64,000 nucleotides of DNA from Isosphaeraceae bacterium EP7 (lineage in GTDB: Bacteria; Planctomycetota; Planctomycetia; Isosphaerales; Isosphaeraceae): NCBI GenBank assembly GCA_038400315.1, contig CP151667.1, positions 6,645,174-6,709,173 of the forward strand, read 5' to 3'. Under the pieces are notes generated by a model. It was not told the DNA's origin, did not search any database, and was given only the letters and a program-made list of their open reading frames with translations. Every line of letters starts with the position of its first letter. The stretch's first letter is position 1. Of the stretch, positions 45,035 through 53,608 are shown one piece after another. Both the position numbers and the translations under genes were made by a program.

Positions 45035-45448
45035 TCAGGCGGGCGACCACCCCTCGGCGATCGACTTGGGCGACGAGGGGGAGGCGCTCGCCGACGGGCC
45101 GCGGCCGGCGTTCAGGGCGTCGGCCACCACATTCTCAAGGACGTTGATATAATCCAGGAACCGCTTCCGCCCCTCGTCCGTCAGCCTGCAGAGCGTCTGC
45201 GGGCGGTTGCGGCGGTGGCCCTTCCAGACCTCGACGAAGCCGGCCTCGTGCAACGCCTGGAGGTGGCGGCTCAGGTTGCCATCGGTCAGGGCGCAGAGCT
45301 CCTTGAGGTCATTGAACATGAGCCCCTTTGGATGCGTGACCAGCGAGGTCATGATCCCCAGCCGGGCCTTCTCGTGGAAGATGCGATCGATCCCGTCGTA
45401 GGCGAACCGGCCGGCCTCGCCGCCGGCGATGTCTTCAGGCATGGACAT
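45035..45448 (-). CDS. Winged-helix transcriptional regulator (ArsR/MarR-like)
   Basis: A 137-residue DNA-binding protein with winged-helix pattern: ARLGIMTSLVTHPKGLMFNDL, then LCALTDGNLSRHLQALHEAGF (recognition helix) and a wing ending RPQTLCRLTDEGRKRFLDYI. No metal-binding Cys pair is present, so sensing is not by ArsR metal ligands. ATG 45448 has GGAGG 6 bases upstream. It overlaps the end of the membrane-protein gene (ATGTCCATGCCTGA), so the two are translationally coupled. Pairs of this kind occur in planctomycetes and related phyla. The effector and target are unknown. Confidence 0.88.
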   Translation of the reverse strand: MSMPEDIAGGEAGRFAYDGIDRIFHEKARLGIMTSLVTHPKGLMFNDLKELCALTDGNLSRHLQALHEAGFVEVWKGHRRNRPQTLCRLTDEGRKRFLDYINVLENVVADALNAGRGPSASASPSSPKSIAEGWSPA

Positions 45449-46055
45449 CGTCCGCCTCCCCGCCGCCCGACCGACGCAAGACGGCCGCCGCCAGCATCTG
45501 GCCGACCCCGAACGGCACGCCCATCGCCCAGGCCGACAACGCCAGCGGCCCCTGGGCCACCGACAGGCAGGCCAGCCCGCTGGCCAGGTAAAAGCCCGCC
45601 ACCAGTGAGGTTCCCCGGGGCAAGAGTCGGCAGGCGGAAAAGAGGCCCAGGCTGTAGACCACCTGCCAGAGCCCCGGCAGCATCCACGCCGACGCCGGGG
45701 CCCGCAGCGACAGCACCGCGGTCAGCAGACCACCGGCCACGACGCAAGGCACGAGTTGCTCGACCACCAGCCGGGTCTTCTCGCGGGCCCAGGCCGGTCG
45801 GAACTGCCGGTCTCGCAGCGCCATCTCGGCGAAGGCCGCCGCCACGCTCAATGCCGCCGCGCCCACCCAGATGACCAGGTAGGCATCCATCTGCGTCGTC
45901 GGATTGCCCACCCAGGCCGCCTGCAAGGCCGCCGCTCCCACCGCCAGCACCCCCGAGAACGCCACCGGCACCGAACGGAAGTCTCGGCAGACCTCCGTCC
46001 TGGCCAGTTGCAGGCGGATCTCGGCGATCTGAGTCATCGCCTCGCGCAGCTCCAT
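45435..46055 (-). CDS. Polytopic membrane protein paired with regulator
   Basis: A 206-residue membrane protein with about six hydrophobic helices (for example VPVAFSGVLAVGAAALQAAW, LVIWVGAAALSVAAAFAEMA, VVAGGLLTAVLSLRA). The first 30 residues (MELREAMTQIAEIRLQLART) form an amphipathic or cytoplasmic helix. No transporter signature is recognised. It is translationally coupled to the winged-helix regulator downstream, so it may be a membrane sensor or a target whose activity that regulator controls. It follows the redox cluster after 85 bases on the same strand and could be part of the same transcript. Confidence 0.7.
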   Translation of the reverse strand: MELREAMTQIAEIRLQLARTEVCRDFRSVPVAFSGVLAVGAAALQAAWVGNPTTQMDAYLVIWVGAAALSVAAAFAEMALRDRQFRPAWAREKTRLVVEQLVPCVVAGGLLTAVLSLRAPASAWMLPGLWQVVYSLGLFSACRLLPRGTSLVAGFYLASGLACLSVAQGPLALSAWAMGVPFGVGQMLAAAVLRRSGGGEADDVHA

Positions 46056-46140
46056 CGCGGTCGCCCCCCGGTGCCTCGACCTGCTCTCCCTTTGCTTTGT
46101 AGGATAAAGTGAGCCCGGCCCCTGTCAAGCCCCCGCCGCG

Positions 46141-48561
46141 TCAGCCGGCGGTGCCGCCGATCTGCACGAGGTTGCGCAGCTCGGCCCCGGTCATCCGGTG
46201 CGCCGCGTCGTGGGGGCAGGCGTAGACGCACGAGGGCTGGCCGTCCAGGCTGATGCAGAGGTCGCAGGTCGTCGCCTTCTGCTGCACCACGGCGATCGTC
46301 CGCGCCGGGTCGGCGGGGTCGGCCTGCATCCTGCCGGGCAGCGAGTGCATGTTGATATTGCCATAGGGGCAATTCTCGGCGCACTTGCCGCAGCCGATGC
46401 AGTGGTCGGCAATAAGGATCTCGCGGGTCTCGCCGCGGTGGATGGCGTTGACCGGGCAGCCCACCAGGCAGAACGGGTCGAGGCACGACCGGCACGAGCT
46501 GGCGACCAGGAACTTGTCGAACCGGAGCCCTTCGCGGATGAGCCGGGTGACCCCCTCGTGGGCGTCGGAGCAGGCCTTGGTGCACTCGTCGCAGCGGGTG
46601 CATTTCTCCAGGTCCAGCACCAGCAGGCTCTGCGCATTGTAGAGCCCCTGGCTGAGGAAGTCGGGCAGCGAGACCGACTCCACCTGGCCGATGGCCCGCT
46701 CGATCTCGCGCAGCCGGTCGACCGCCAGCCGGGCCACCTGCTGCCGCACGGCCGGGAACTCGTCCAGGATCGTGCGGAACACGTCGCCGCCGATGCGGAC
46801 CAGGTCGACGTGGTCCAGGGCGCTGCACGTCGCCGTGCGCCGGCCCGCGGAGACGTGCATGGCCTGGATCTCGGGCAGATGCGAGATCAGGCCGATCTCG
46901 CCGATGTAACCGCCGGGGCCGACGTAGTTGAGCACCTGCTCCTGACCGCGTCGAGACTGGGCCACCTTGACGAACCCGGTGCGGACCAGGTACATCGCGT
47001 CGGCCTCGTCCCCCTGGCTGAAGATCCGGTCGCCCGGGTTCAGCCGACCCAGGCCCACCCGGTCGCGCAGCAGGTCGACCAGCCTGCGGAACTCCGCCTC
47101 GTCGCGGGCCACCGCCGAGAACAGGGGGACGCTCCGGAGCTGATTGTCGATGGCCCGCCGCCGGTATCGCTCGTCGAGCATGGCCCGCGACTTGGTGCTG
47201 CGCTGGAGGATGTACAGGACGTTGCGCTGAAGCTCCAGCACGGTGCAGTCGGTGGCCGCGCGCACGGTGGCCGACCGCGGGTAGGAACTCATGCATGTCA
47301 TCTCGCCGAAGATGTCGCCGGCGACCATGCGGGCGATGGGCTCCTCGGAGTCGAGGGCGACGGGCGCGTCGATGTTGATGAATCGGGGCGCATATTCCTC
47401 GTCGCGGCTGTCCTCATCGCGGCCGACCAGCTCGGTGGTGAACTTGCGGACCAGGCCGAAGAGGCCCCAGTCCACGCGGTCGCCCTTCTTCCGGTTATTG
47501 CGGGTGCGCAGGTGCTTGAGCTGCGCCTGGAGGAAGACCTCGACCTCGCCGTCCTCGATGTAAAACGCCGTCGAGCCGAAGTCGCCCTCGCGGCAGATGA
47601 CCTCCCCCTTCGCCAGCCTCCTCCGCCGCACGGCCCCCTCGTTCCAGGCGAGGAACGGCACCGAGACTCCCTCGAACAGCGGGTGCCGCGCCAGCTCGTC
47701 GGCGGGCACGGTCCCCTCGGGAACTTTGGACTGGACCTGACCCCGGTACGACAGCGCCCCGGTGGGGCACGAGATCATGCACTCGCCGCACGAGACGCAC
47801 GAGGAATGGCCCATGTCGGCGTCGAGGTCGAAGGCGATGCGGGCCGTGAACCCCTTGCCGGCCCGGCCGATGACCTGATTGTCGCGCACGTCGTTGCAGG
47901 CCCGCACGCAACGGTCGCAGAGGATGCATGCGTTGTGGTCCACGGCGATCACGACCGAGCTGTCGTCGTGGCCCCGGTCGCGTCCCGACGCCGGGAATCG
48001 GCTCTCGGTCACGCCTAGGCGTGCGGCCAGGGCCCCCAGCTCGTCGACGTTGGTGCCGCGCCCGGCCGTCGACTTCGGCGGGCTGTGGTCGGTGCACAGC
48101 AGCTCGGTCAGCAGCGAGACGGCCTCGCGCACCCGGGCGCTGGTTGCCATCGTGCCGACTTCCAGCGGCTTGGCCAGCCGCTCGTCCCAGGCGGGCCGCT
48201 GGCAGGCGGGGGCCAGCTTGCCGGCCTTCCCCTCTGGGTCGAGGTCGACGACGCACATCCGGCAGACGGCCGCCGGGCGCATGTGCTCGCGGTGGCAAAG
48301 GATCGGGATGTTCGCACGCGTCTCGTCGCCAAGCTCGCAGGCGGCGTCGTAGATGGTCGTGTACCGCAGCACGGGCTCGCCGTCGGCGTCGAGCACGTCG
48401 TTGTTGGCGGCATCCTTGAGGATTCGGGCCTTGTTCACCTCGATCATCCGGCCGTCGATCGACAGCGAGACCTTCTCGGAGAGGCGCTGCTTGGTCAGGT
48501 CGGGGAGGGTGAGCTGGCGCCCCTCGTAGGTGAACTGGACCAGGTCATCGTTGCTCTCCAT
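46141..48561 (-). CDS. NuoG-like/ferredoxin fusion with two cyclic-nucleotide-binding domains
   Basis: An 806-residue fusion. Residues 1-200 have the NuoG/HoxU [2Fe-2S] set C89, C100, C103, C120, but the downstream HxxxCxxC cluster of NuoG is absent. Residues 210-265 hold two [4Fe-4S] motifs (C212-C215-C218-C222; C255-C258-C261-C265). About 296-475 and 476-605 are two cyclic-nucleotide-binding folds (GEVICREGDFGSTAFYIEDG, GDIFGEM; GDRIFSQGDEADAMYLVRTG, GYIGEIG), the first with a charged insertion. Residues 650-785 form a four-cluster HybA/NrfC-like unit with CTRCDEC, CRSC, CIGCGKC and CDLC. No molybdopterin catalytic domain is present. It follows a NuoEF fusion by 28 bases. GAGG precedes ATG 48561 by 7 bases. 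It probably carries electrons from NADH, with nucleotide binding as a control. Confidence 0.88.
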   Translation of the reverse strand: MESNDDLVQFTYEGRQLTLPDLTKQRLSEKVSLSIDGRMIEVNKARILKDAANNDVLDADGEPVLRYTTIYDAACELGDETRANIPILCHREHMRPAAVCRMCVVDLDPEGKAGKLAPACQRPAWDERLAKPLEVGTMATSARVREAVSLLTELLCTDHSPPKSTAGRGTNVDELGALAARLGVTESRFPASGRDRGHDDSSVVIAVDHNACILCDRCVRACNDVRDNQVIGRAGKGFTARIAFDLDADMGHSSCVSCGECMISCPTGALSYRGQVQSKVPEGTVPADELARHPLFEGVSVPFLAWNEGAVRRRRLAKGEVICREGDFGSTAFYIEDGEVEVFLQAQLKHLRTRNNRKKGDRVDWGLFGLVRKFTTELVGRDEDSRDEEYAPRFINIDAPVALDSEEPIARMVAGDIFGEMTCMSSYPRSATVRAATDCTVLELQRNVLYILQRSTKSRAMLDERYRRRAIDNQLRSVPLFSAVARDEAEFRRLVDLLRDRVGLGRLNPGDRIFSQGDEADAMYLVRTGFVKVAQSRRGQEQVLNYVGPGGYIGEIGLISHLPEIQAMHVSAGRRTATCSALDHVDLVRIGGDVFRTILDEFPAVRQQVARLAVDRLREIERAIGQVESVSLPDFLSQGLYNAQSLLVLDLEKCTRCDECTKACSDAHEGVTRLIREGLRFDKFLVASSCRSCLDPFCLVGCPVNAIHRGETREILIADHCIGCGKCAENCPYGNINMHSLPGRMQADPADPARTIAVVQQKATTCDLCISLDGQPSCVYACPHDAAHRMTGAELRNLVQIGGTAG

Positions 48562-48589
48562 CGTCGGGCCTCGGGTGCGTTGGGGCCGC

Positions 48590-50296
48590 TCAGCGGGCCG
48601 GTGCCAGGTAGGGCTCGACCGCCTCGGGGAAGTGCTTGATGAGCGATGTCAGGGGGCTGGGCGCCACCATCCCCAGCCCGCAGATCGACGTCAGGACCAT
48701 CGCCCTGGAAAGCTCATCGACCAGCCCCAGGCCCGATCTCGGGAAGTTACCACGCGCCAGTGACTCGGCCAGGTCCACGAGCTTCTGCGAGCCGACCCGG
48801 CAGGGGACGCACTTGCCGCACGACTCGTCACGGTAGAACCGCAGGCAGCTCAGCGCGAAGTCGAGCAGATTTGCCTCGGCACCGATGATCGTGATCGCCG
48901 CGCCCAGCATCGTGCCGATCGCGCGGAACGACTCTGGCTCCAGCGGCAGGTCCAGCACGTCATAGGTCCCGTCATCGCCCGGCGGATGGTCCTTGGACCA
49001 ACGCCTGCCGACGTTCTCAACCTTGACCCGGGCCGGGGTCAGGCCGCCCGACGGGCCCGAGAACGCCACGGCCCGCAAGGCTTGGCCACCGCGCATCCCG
49101 CCCGCGTGGTCGAAGACAAGCCGCCGCAGGGTCGTCCCCGTGGGGATCTCATACACCCCGGGCCGCTCAACGTCGCCGGCGATCGAGAAGAACCTCAGCC
49201 CGGTCCCGCCGCCGATCCCCTGGTCGCGATACCAGGCGCCACCGTTGAGCAGGATCGAGGGGACCCAGCTCAGGGTCTCGACGTTATTGATCAAAGTCGG
49301 TTTGCCATAAAGCCCCGTATACATGGGGAACGGGGGCTTGTTGCGCGGCTCGGCCCGGCGGTCTTCCATCGCCTCCAGCAGCGCGCTCTCCTCGCCGCAG
49401 ATGTAGCCGCCGGGGCTGACGAAGACGTCGATCTCCATCGCCCGGCCCGTGCCGAAGATGTCGGGGCCGAGGGCCCCCATCGCGCGGGCGGCCTCGACGG
49501 CGGCCTTCACCGCGGCGATCTCCTCCTCATACTCGTGGCGGATGTAGATCGTCCCTCGCCTGGCGCCGATGACCAGGGCGCCAATGATCACCCCCTCGAC
49601 GACCAAGTGGGGGGCGAGCCGCATCAGGTCGCGGTCCTTGAAGGTCCCCGGCTCGCTCTCGTCGCCGTTGCAGACGACGTACTTGATCGCCCCGGGGGCC
49701 TTCCGCACCGACTTCCACTTATGGGTAGTGGCGAATGCGGCGCCTCCCATGCCGAAGAGCTTCGACGTCTCCATCTGCTCCAGGGCCGCATCGACATCGC
49801 CCCCCTGCGCCAGCTTGCGGGCGGCTTCGTAGCGGGGCTCGCCGTCGTAGGGGTCGATCTTCCAGCCCGGCTTCACCCGGCTGGCGTGCTGCATGGGGGG
49901 CTGCGTCGGGTCGACGACGGCCAGGCGGATCATCTCACGCAGCTCGGACGCCGACTTGTCCCAGTAGACCTTGTCATTGATGACCACCGAGGGGGCGTGA
50001 TCGCAGCGGCCCAGGCACGAGGCCTTGCCCACGGTCAGCTTGGCCTCGCCCAGCTCGTTGGCCAGGCCCTTCAGGTCGGTCTCCAGCTCCGCGGCCCCCC
50101 TGAGGTGGCAGGCCATGTCTCGGCAGACGAGCACGCGGGCCGCGGGGCCGGGAGCCAGGCGATAGTGTGGGAAGAAGCTGGCCACCTCATGCAGCCTGTG
50201 CAGGGGCTCGCCGATCTCAGCGGAGAGGGCCCGCATCTCGGCCTCGGGCAGATACCCGCAGCGTTCCTGGATCTCGTGGAGCCTCTGGACGATCAT
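48590..50296 (-). CDS. NuoE-NuoF/HoxEF-like NADH dehydrogenase fusion
   Basis: A 568-residue NAD(H)-diaphorase unit. Residues 1-130 are NuoE-like with the [2Fe-2S] ligands C58, C63, C94 and C98. The NuoF part carries FMN/NADH-binding GMGGAAFATTHKWKS, VVCNGDESEPGTFKDRDLM and GGYICGEESALLEAM, and an N3 [4Fe-4S] site with ESCGKCVPCRVGSQ and SICGLG. The order E then F in one chain is like fused diaphorases of formate dehydrogenases and bidirectional hydrogenases. It is followed by the Fe-S/cNMP fusion (28 bases) and preceded by a multihaem cytochrome (65 bases), so all four are likely one operon. It oxidises NADH or reduces NAD+. Confidence 0.9.
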   Translation of the reverse strand: MIVQRLHEIQERCGYLPEAEMRALSAEIGEPLHRLHEVASFFPHYRLAPGPAARVLVCRDMACHLRGAAELETDLKGLANELGEAKLTVGKASCLGRCDHAPSVVINDKVYWDKSASELREMIRLAVVDPTQPPMQHASRVKPGWKIDPYDGEPRYEAARKLAQGGDVDAALEQMETSKLFGMGGAAFATTHKWKSVRKAPGAIKYVVCNGDESEPGTFKDRDLMRLAPHLVVEGVIIGALVIGARRGTIYIRHEYEEEIAAVKAAVEAARAMGALGPDIFGTGRAMEIDVFVSPGGYICGEESALLEAMEDRRAEPRNKPPFPMYTGLYGKPTLINNVETLSWVPSILLNGGAWYRDQGIGGGTGLRFFSIAGDVERPGVYEIPTGTTLRRLVFDHAGGMRGGQALRAVAFSGPSGGLTPARVKVENVGRRWSKDHPPGDDGTYDVLDLPLEPESFRAIGTMLGAAITIIGAEANLLDFALSCLRFYRDESCGKCVPCRVGSQKLVDLAESLARGNFPRSGLGLVDELSRAMVLTSICGLGMVAPSPLTSLIKHFPEAVEPYLAPAR

Positions 50297-50361
50297 CGTC
50301 TGCTCGCGGGGGGAGTGGGACGCGGGGGCACCGCCATAATAACGTGGCGGAACCCGGACCG

Positions 50362-51879
50362 TCAGGGCCCGGCCGGCGCCAGGCGGGCCAGCTCGTCGAA
50401 GTCGCGGCGGAACTGCGCCGGGTCGTAGTCGCTCAGGGCCTTCAGGCGTTGCGAGAGCAGGGCCACCGGGTCGCGCTTCGGGCCGGTCGGAATCGCCAGT
50501 CCGAGCCCCTCGTCCAGCCTGTCCATCACGGCGTCATACGCGGGATCGGCCGGCGTGGCGCCGATCTCGACCAACTCGCCGCGGATGGTCTGATAGGCCC
50601 AGGCAAGCTGCTTGGCGGCGTCGGGATCGATGAATTTGGAGCCGCGGCCGCGTTCGACGAGCCGGGCCAGGGCACGCCGGCCCGCCTCGGCGTTGATCTT
50701 CGTCGACTTGATCGCAGCGACAAGATCGTCCGACCACGCCGAGATTACCCGCGAGGCGGGGACAACCCGGGCGGGGTCGCCGAACGGTCGGTCGCTGAAG
50801 GCCTCAGCAAGCGTGGACCGCGCCGCGTCGTATCGGGGCCGCAAGGTCGTGTCGCCCGAGGGGGCGGACTCGACGAGGTGCAGGGCCAGGTCGATCAGGG
50901 CATCGGGCCAGGCCGGCGGGCGTGGGCGTCCCGGCGGGCCGACAGCGCCTCGGGCCTGGCGCCAGCTCGGCCGCCTCAGCTCGTGGTGGCACGACTGGCA
51001 GTCGAACCGGCCGAACTCGCTGGTGCCGTCGGCGACCCCCTGCTCCGTGGTGGCGGCCAGCAGGTCCATCGCGTGCCGCAGGCTGACGACGCCGGCGATC
51101 ACGGTGAACCGGGTCTCCTCCAGCTCGGTCGGATCCACCTTCAGGATCGCCTTGGTGGCCTCGGAGTTCTGGCGGTTGAGCCGCCAGTGGCGGGGCTGGG
51201 CCTTGCTGAAGGCGCCCACCTCGATGCCCGGCAGCGGCGGGTGGCCGGCGGCGTACATCTCGTGGGTCAGCACCTTCCCTTGCTCATGATTGCCGACGTG
51301 GCAGGCCAGGCAGGTCGAGGCACGCTTCACCGGATCGCGCAAGTTGACCAGCCCCTTCGCCTCTTTCTCGGCCGGCGGCAGGGTGCGCCACTTCGGGTCG
51401 AGCCCGTGCGGCAAGATCCAGCCGGAGTCGGGGCCGTGGCAGGCGGTGCAGGTCACCCCTTCGGCCAGCGAGAAGGGGCGACCTCGCTCATCCTCGGGAG
51501 CCCAGGTCGAGTGGCAGCTCAGGCATCGACGATCGTTCAGGGCGTCGTAGCCCAGAAGGGCCGACATCGAGGCCGTCCGCTCCTTCCAGACGCCGGCCAG
51601 CCTGGAATAGGCCTTGGAGTGGTTGTCCTGCGTGCTCCAGGTCACGTACTCATCAAGCTTGACCCAAGAGACGTCGCGAGCCTCGGCGTCGGCGACGACG
51701 TTCCTGGCCCCGGTCGCGTGGCACTGGGCGCACCCCTGGGCTCCGACATACAGCCGCCTCGACGCACCGGCGCCGCCTCCGTCCTGGCCCCGGCCTTCGC
51801 GGCGTGGGGTCAGGACCAAGACCGTCAGCAGCGCCAGGCCGGCCATGCCGAGCCGCCATCCCGGGTACTTCGCGTGCAC
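50362..51879 (-). CDS. Pentahaem cytochrome c
   Basis: A 505-residue exported multihaem cytochrome resembling the cytochrome c554 family. A hydrophobic N-terminus (LGMAGLALLTVLVL) acts as signal or anchor. Five CxxCH motifs are present: CAQCH, CLSCH, CTACH, CLACH and CQSCH. Extra His residues could be distal ligands (for example HEMYAAGHPPLPG). The start GTG 51879 follows AAGGAG by 6 bases and is much better than the TTG at 51894. The preceding cytochrome ends 15 bases before it; the fused NADH dehydrogenase follows. It probably accepts electrons at the outside of the cytoplasmic membrane. Direction of flow is unknown. Confidence 0.87.
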   Translation of the reverse strand: MHAKYPGWRLGMAGLALLTVLVLTPRREGRGQDGGGAGASRRLYVGAQGCAQCHATGARNVVADAEARDVSWVKLDEYVTWSTQDNHSKAYSRLAGVWKERTASMSALLGYDALNDRRCLSCHSTWAPEDERGRPFSLAEGVTCTACHGPDSGWILPHGLDPKWRTLPPAEKEAKGLVNLRDPVKRASTCLACHVGNHEQGKVLTHEMYAAGHPPLPGIEVGAFSKAQPRHWRLNRQNSEATKAILKVDPTELEETRFTVIAGVVSLRHAMDLLAATTEQGVADGTSEFGRFDCQSCHHELRRPSWRQARGAVGPPGRPRPPAWPDALIDLALHLVESAPSGDTTLRPRYDAARSTLAEAFSDRPFGDPARVVPASRVISAWSDDLVAAIKSTKINAEAGRRALARLVERGRGSKFIDPDAAKQLAWAYQTIRGELVEIGATPADPAYDAVMDRLDEGLGLAIPTGPKRDPVALLSQRLKALSDYDPAQFRRDFDELARLAPAGP

Positions 51880-51894
51880 GCGCCGCTCCTTCAA

Positions 51895-53394
51895 TCAGTC
51901 GGACGAACCAAGGGGGGTCGCCCGCAACGTCGCCCAGCGTCGGGCCAACTCGCGTGCCTGGTCGTCGGTCAGCCCTTCGCGGCTTCCCGGGGCCCGGAAC
52001 ACATCAAGATAGCCCGACAATTCGCGGATGAACAGCGTCTCGGCTCGCCTCGGGTCGTCGTCCACCAGCCGCCTGGCCATCGCCCGGAGCCCCAGTGCCG
52101 TCGCTTCGGCGCGGTCGCGGCTGATCGGGGCGATGTCACCCCCCGATGCCATCATCGCCCCGATCAGCCGTGATGCATCGCCCGGTTCCAGCGGCATCGC
52201 GCGTAGCGTCTCGATCAGGGCCTCCAACCGAACAACTCCCTGGCGGGCAAGGTCGGCCGCCGCGGCCGGGCTGGGCGAAGGCCGGCGCATTTCCCGTTCC
52301 AGGGAACCAAGCCAGGGCACGTCCTGGCCGACGACCCCGGCCAGAAACCGCGTCGAGGGAGCGAACCAGCTTCCCCATGCCAGCGGCCCGCGGCCCGCAT
52401 TCTGGCCGGGCCTGGTCGCGGGGTTCGACAGGTCGTGGTGGCACGAGGCGCATTCATATTCCGAGAACTCGGGCCAGGCCGGCGGCGTGGCCAGCGCATG
52501 CGCACCGCTCGCAAGCCCATCGCCACGAGCCTTCGAGGCCTCGGCACGCCACGAGAGTAGGGAGAGAGCCGCCTGAGCCGAGAGAGCCCGGCCAACGGCC
52601 CAGGCGCGGGCCTCGTACGATGGGTCGCGCCGCTTGTCGTCCTCGACGAGCCAGTGCTTGGGATAGCGGGCCATCTGGCTGGCGTACTCGAATTCGAGCC
52701 TGGGGTGGCCTGCGGCGATGAGGTCGTGGTTGACGTCGGCACGGCCGTCGCCGACATGGCACGCCACGCAACGCCGCCCACGCTCAACCAGGTCCTTCGT
52801 CGCCACCATGCCAAATTCGCGCTGCTTGCGAGCGTCGCTGAGCTGGCCCGACAGGCTGAGCCCCTTCCAGGCGGCCGAGCCGTGCTGGGCAAGCCAGCCG
52901 CCGGCGGCCCCGTGGCAGCTCTCGCAGCCCACGCCGTCGGCCTTGGTCGTGGCCTCGAAATTCAGCAGGCGGTCATCCTCGACGAGCGAGGGGTTGTACT
53001 CCTGATGGACATGGCACGACAGGCAGAGCACCTCGTCGCCGGGCCGCGCCTCGGCCGCGTCGGGCATCCCCCTGTAACGGGCCAGCATCCGACGGGCACG
53101 CGGGGTCAGCAGGGCCTCGTAGGCCTTGGCGTGAGGGTCACGCATCGCCCAGGCGGTGTATTCCGAGCCCTTCAGGCCGGTGGCCCCCAGTCCGGCAACC
53201 CCGCCGTGGCAGTCGAGCGCCGAGCATGAACCGGTCCCCGTCCATCGGGTCGCGGCTGCGGCGGGCGTCGCCCAGTTCCGGTCGGCCGCCGCCAGAATCC
53301 GGGGACCCGGGGCAGGCAACCAGGGGCAGGCCAGGGCCGCCGCGGTCAGGATGAGGCCGATCCAGGGGCGAGCGTCGGGTCGTTGCGTCCGCAT
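51895..53394 (-). CDS. Multihaem cytochrome c with a CX4CH motif
   Basis: A 499-residue exported cytochrome, diverged relative of the next gene's product. A signal region (LILTAAALACPWLPAPG) is followed by CSALDCH, a CX4CH haem motif, then canonical CLSCH, CESCH, CVACH and CASCH, giving five possible haems. Shared elements with its neighbour include HDLIAAGHPRLEFEYASQMAR against HEMYAAGHPPLPGIEVGAFS. GGAGG lies 8 bases before ATG 53394. It heads the redox operon, divergent from the cyclic-nucleotide phosphodiesterase gene with a 214-base shared promoter region. Its partner acceptor is unknown. Confidence 0.87.
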   Translation of the reverse strand: MRTQRPDARPWIGLILTAAALACPWLPAPGPRILAAADRNWATPAAAATRWTGTGSCSALDCHGGVAGLGATGLKGSEYTAWAMRDPHAKAYEALLTPRARRMLARYRGMPDAAEARPGDEVLCLSCHVHQEYNPSLVEDDRLLNFEATTKADGVGCESCHGAAGGWLAQHGSAAWKGLSLSGQLSDARKQREFGMVATKDLVERGRRCVACHVGDGRADVNHDLIAAGHPRLEFEYASQMARYPKHWLVEDDKRRDPSYEARAWAVGRALSAQAALSLLSWRAEASKARGDGLASGAHALATPPAWPEFSEYECASCHHDLSNPATRPGQNAGRGPLAWGSWFAPSTRFLAGVVGQDVPWLGSLEREMRRPSPSPAAAADLARQGVVRLEALIETLRAMPLEPGDASRLIGAMMASGGDIAPISRDRAEATALGLRAMARRLVDDDPRRAETLFIRELSGYLDVFRAPGSREGLTDDQARELARRWATLRATPLGSSD

Positions 53395-53608
53395 CCGGCG
53401 AGCCTCCCCGGCGGCCTTTGAGACTCTTCGGCCTTAGAAAGGGGCCACCGAGGGGAACTTTAGCACATGGCCTGCGGTGCTCCCGCGGAAGGCCCGCGGC
53501 GCCCTATCTCGCGGGGGGATCGGGAAATCGGTCGGGCTCGCGCCTGCCCGCACGCCTTGTGCGTGGTAGGCTTGGCCGAGACCTCGTCCTCCCCCTGGGG
53601 ATCGTCGC
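53395..53608. promoter_or_regulatory. Divergent promoter region of redox cluster and phosphodiesterase
   Basis: A 214-base region between two divergent genes. It must hold promoters for both, and is the natural place for a cyclic-nucleotide-linked regulator site. I could not identify a CRP-type palindrome or strong -10/-35 boxes by eye. Confidence 0.4.

Noticed and set aside
46198-48018. Long plus-strand open frame opposite the Fe-S/cNMP fusion
   Set aside because: Antisense shadow; the minus strand has the Cys clusters and cNMP motifs.
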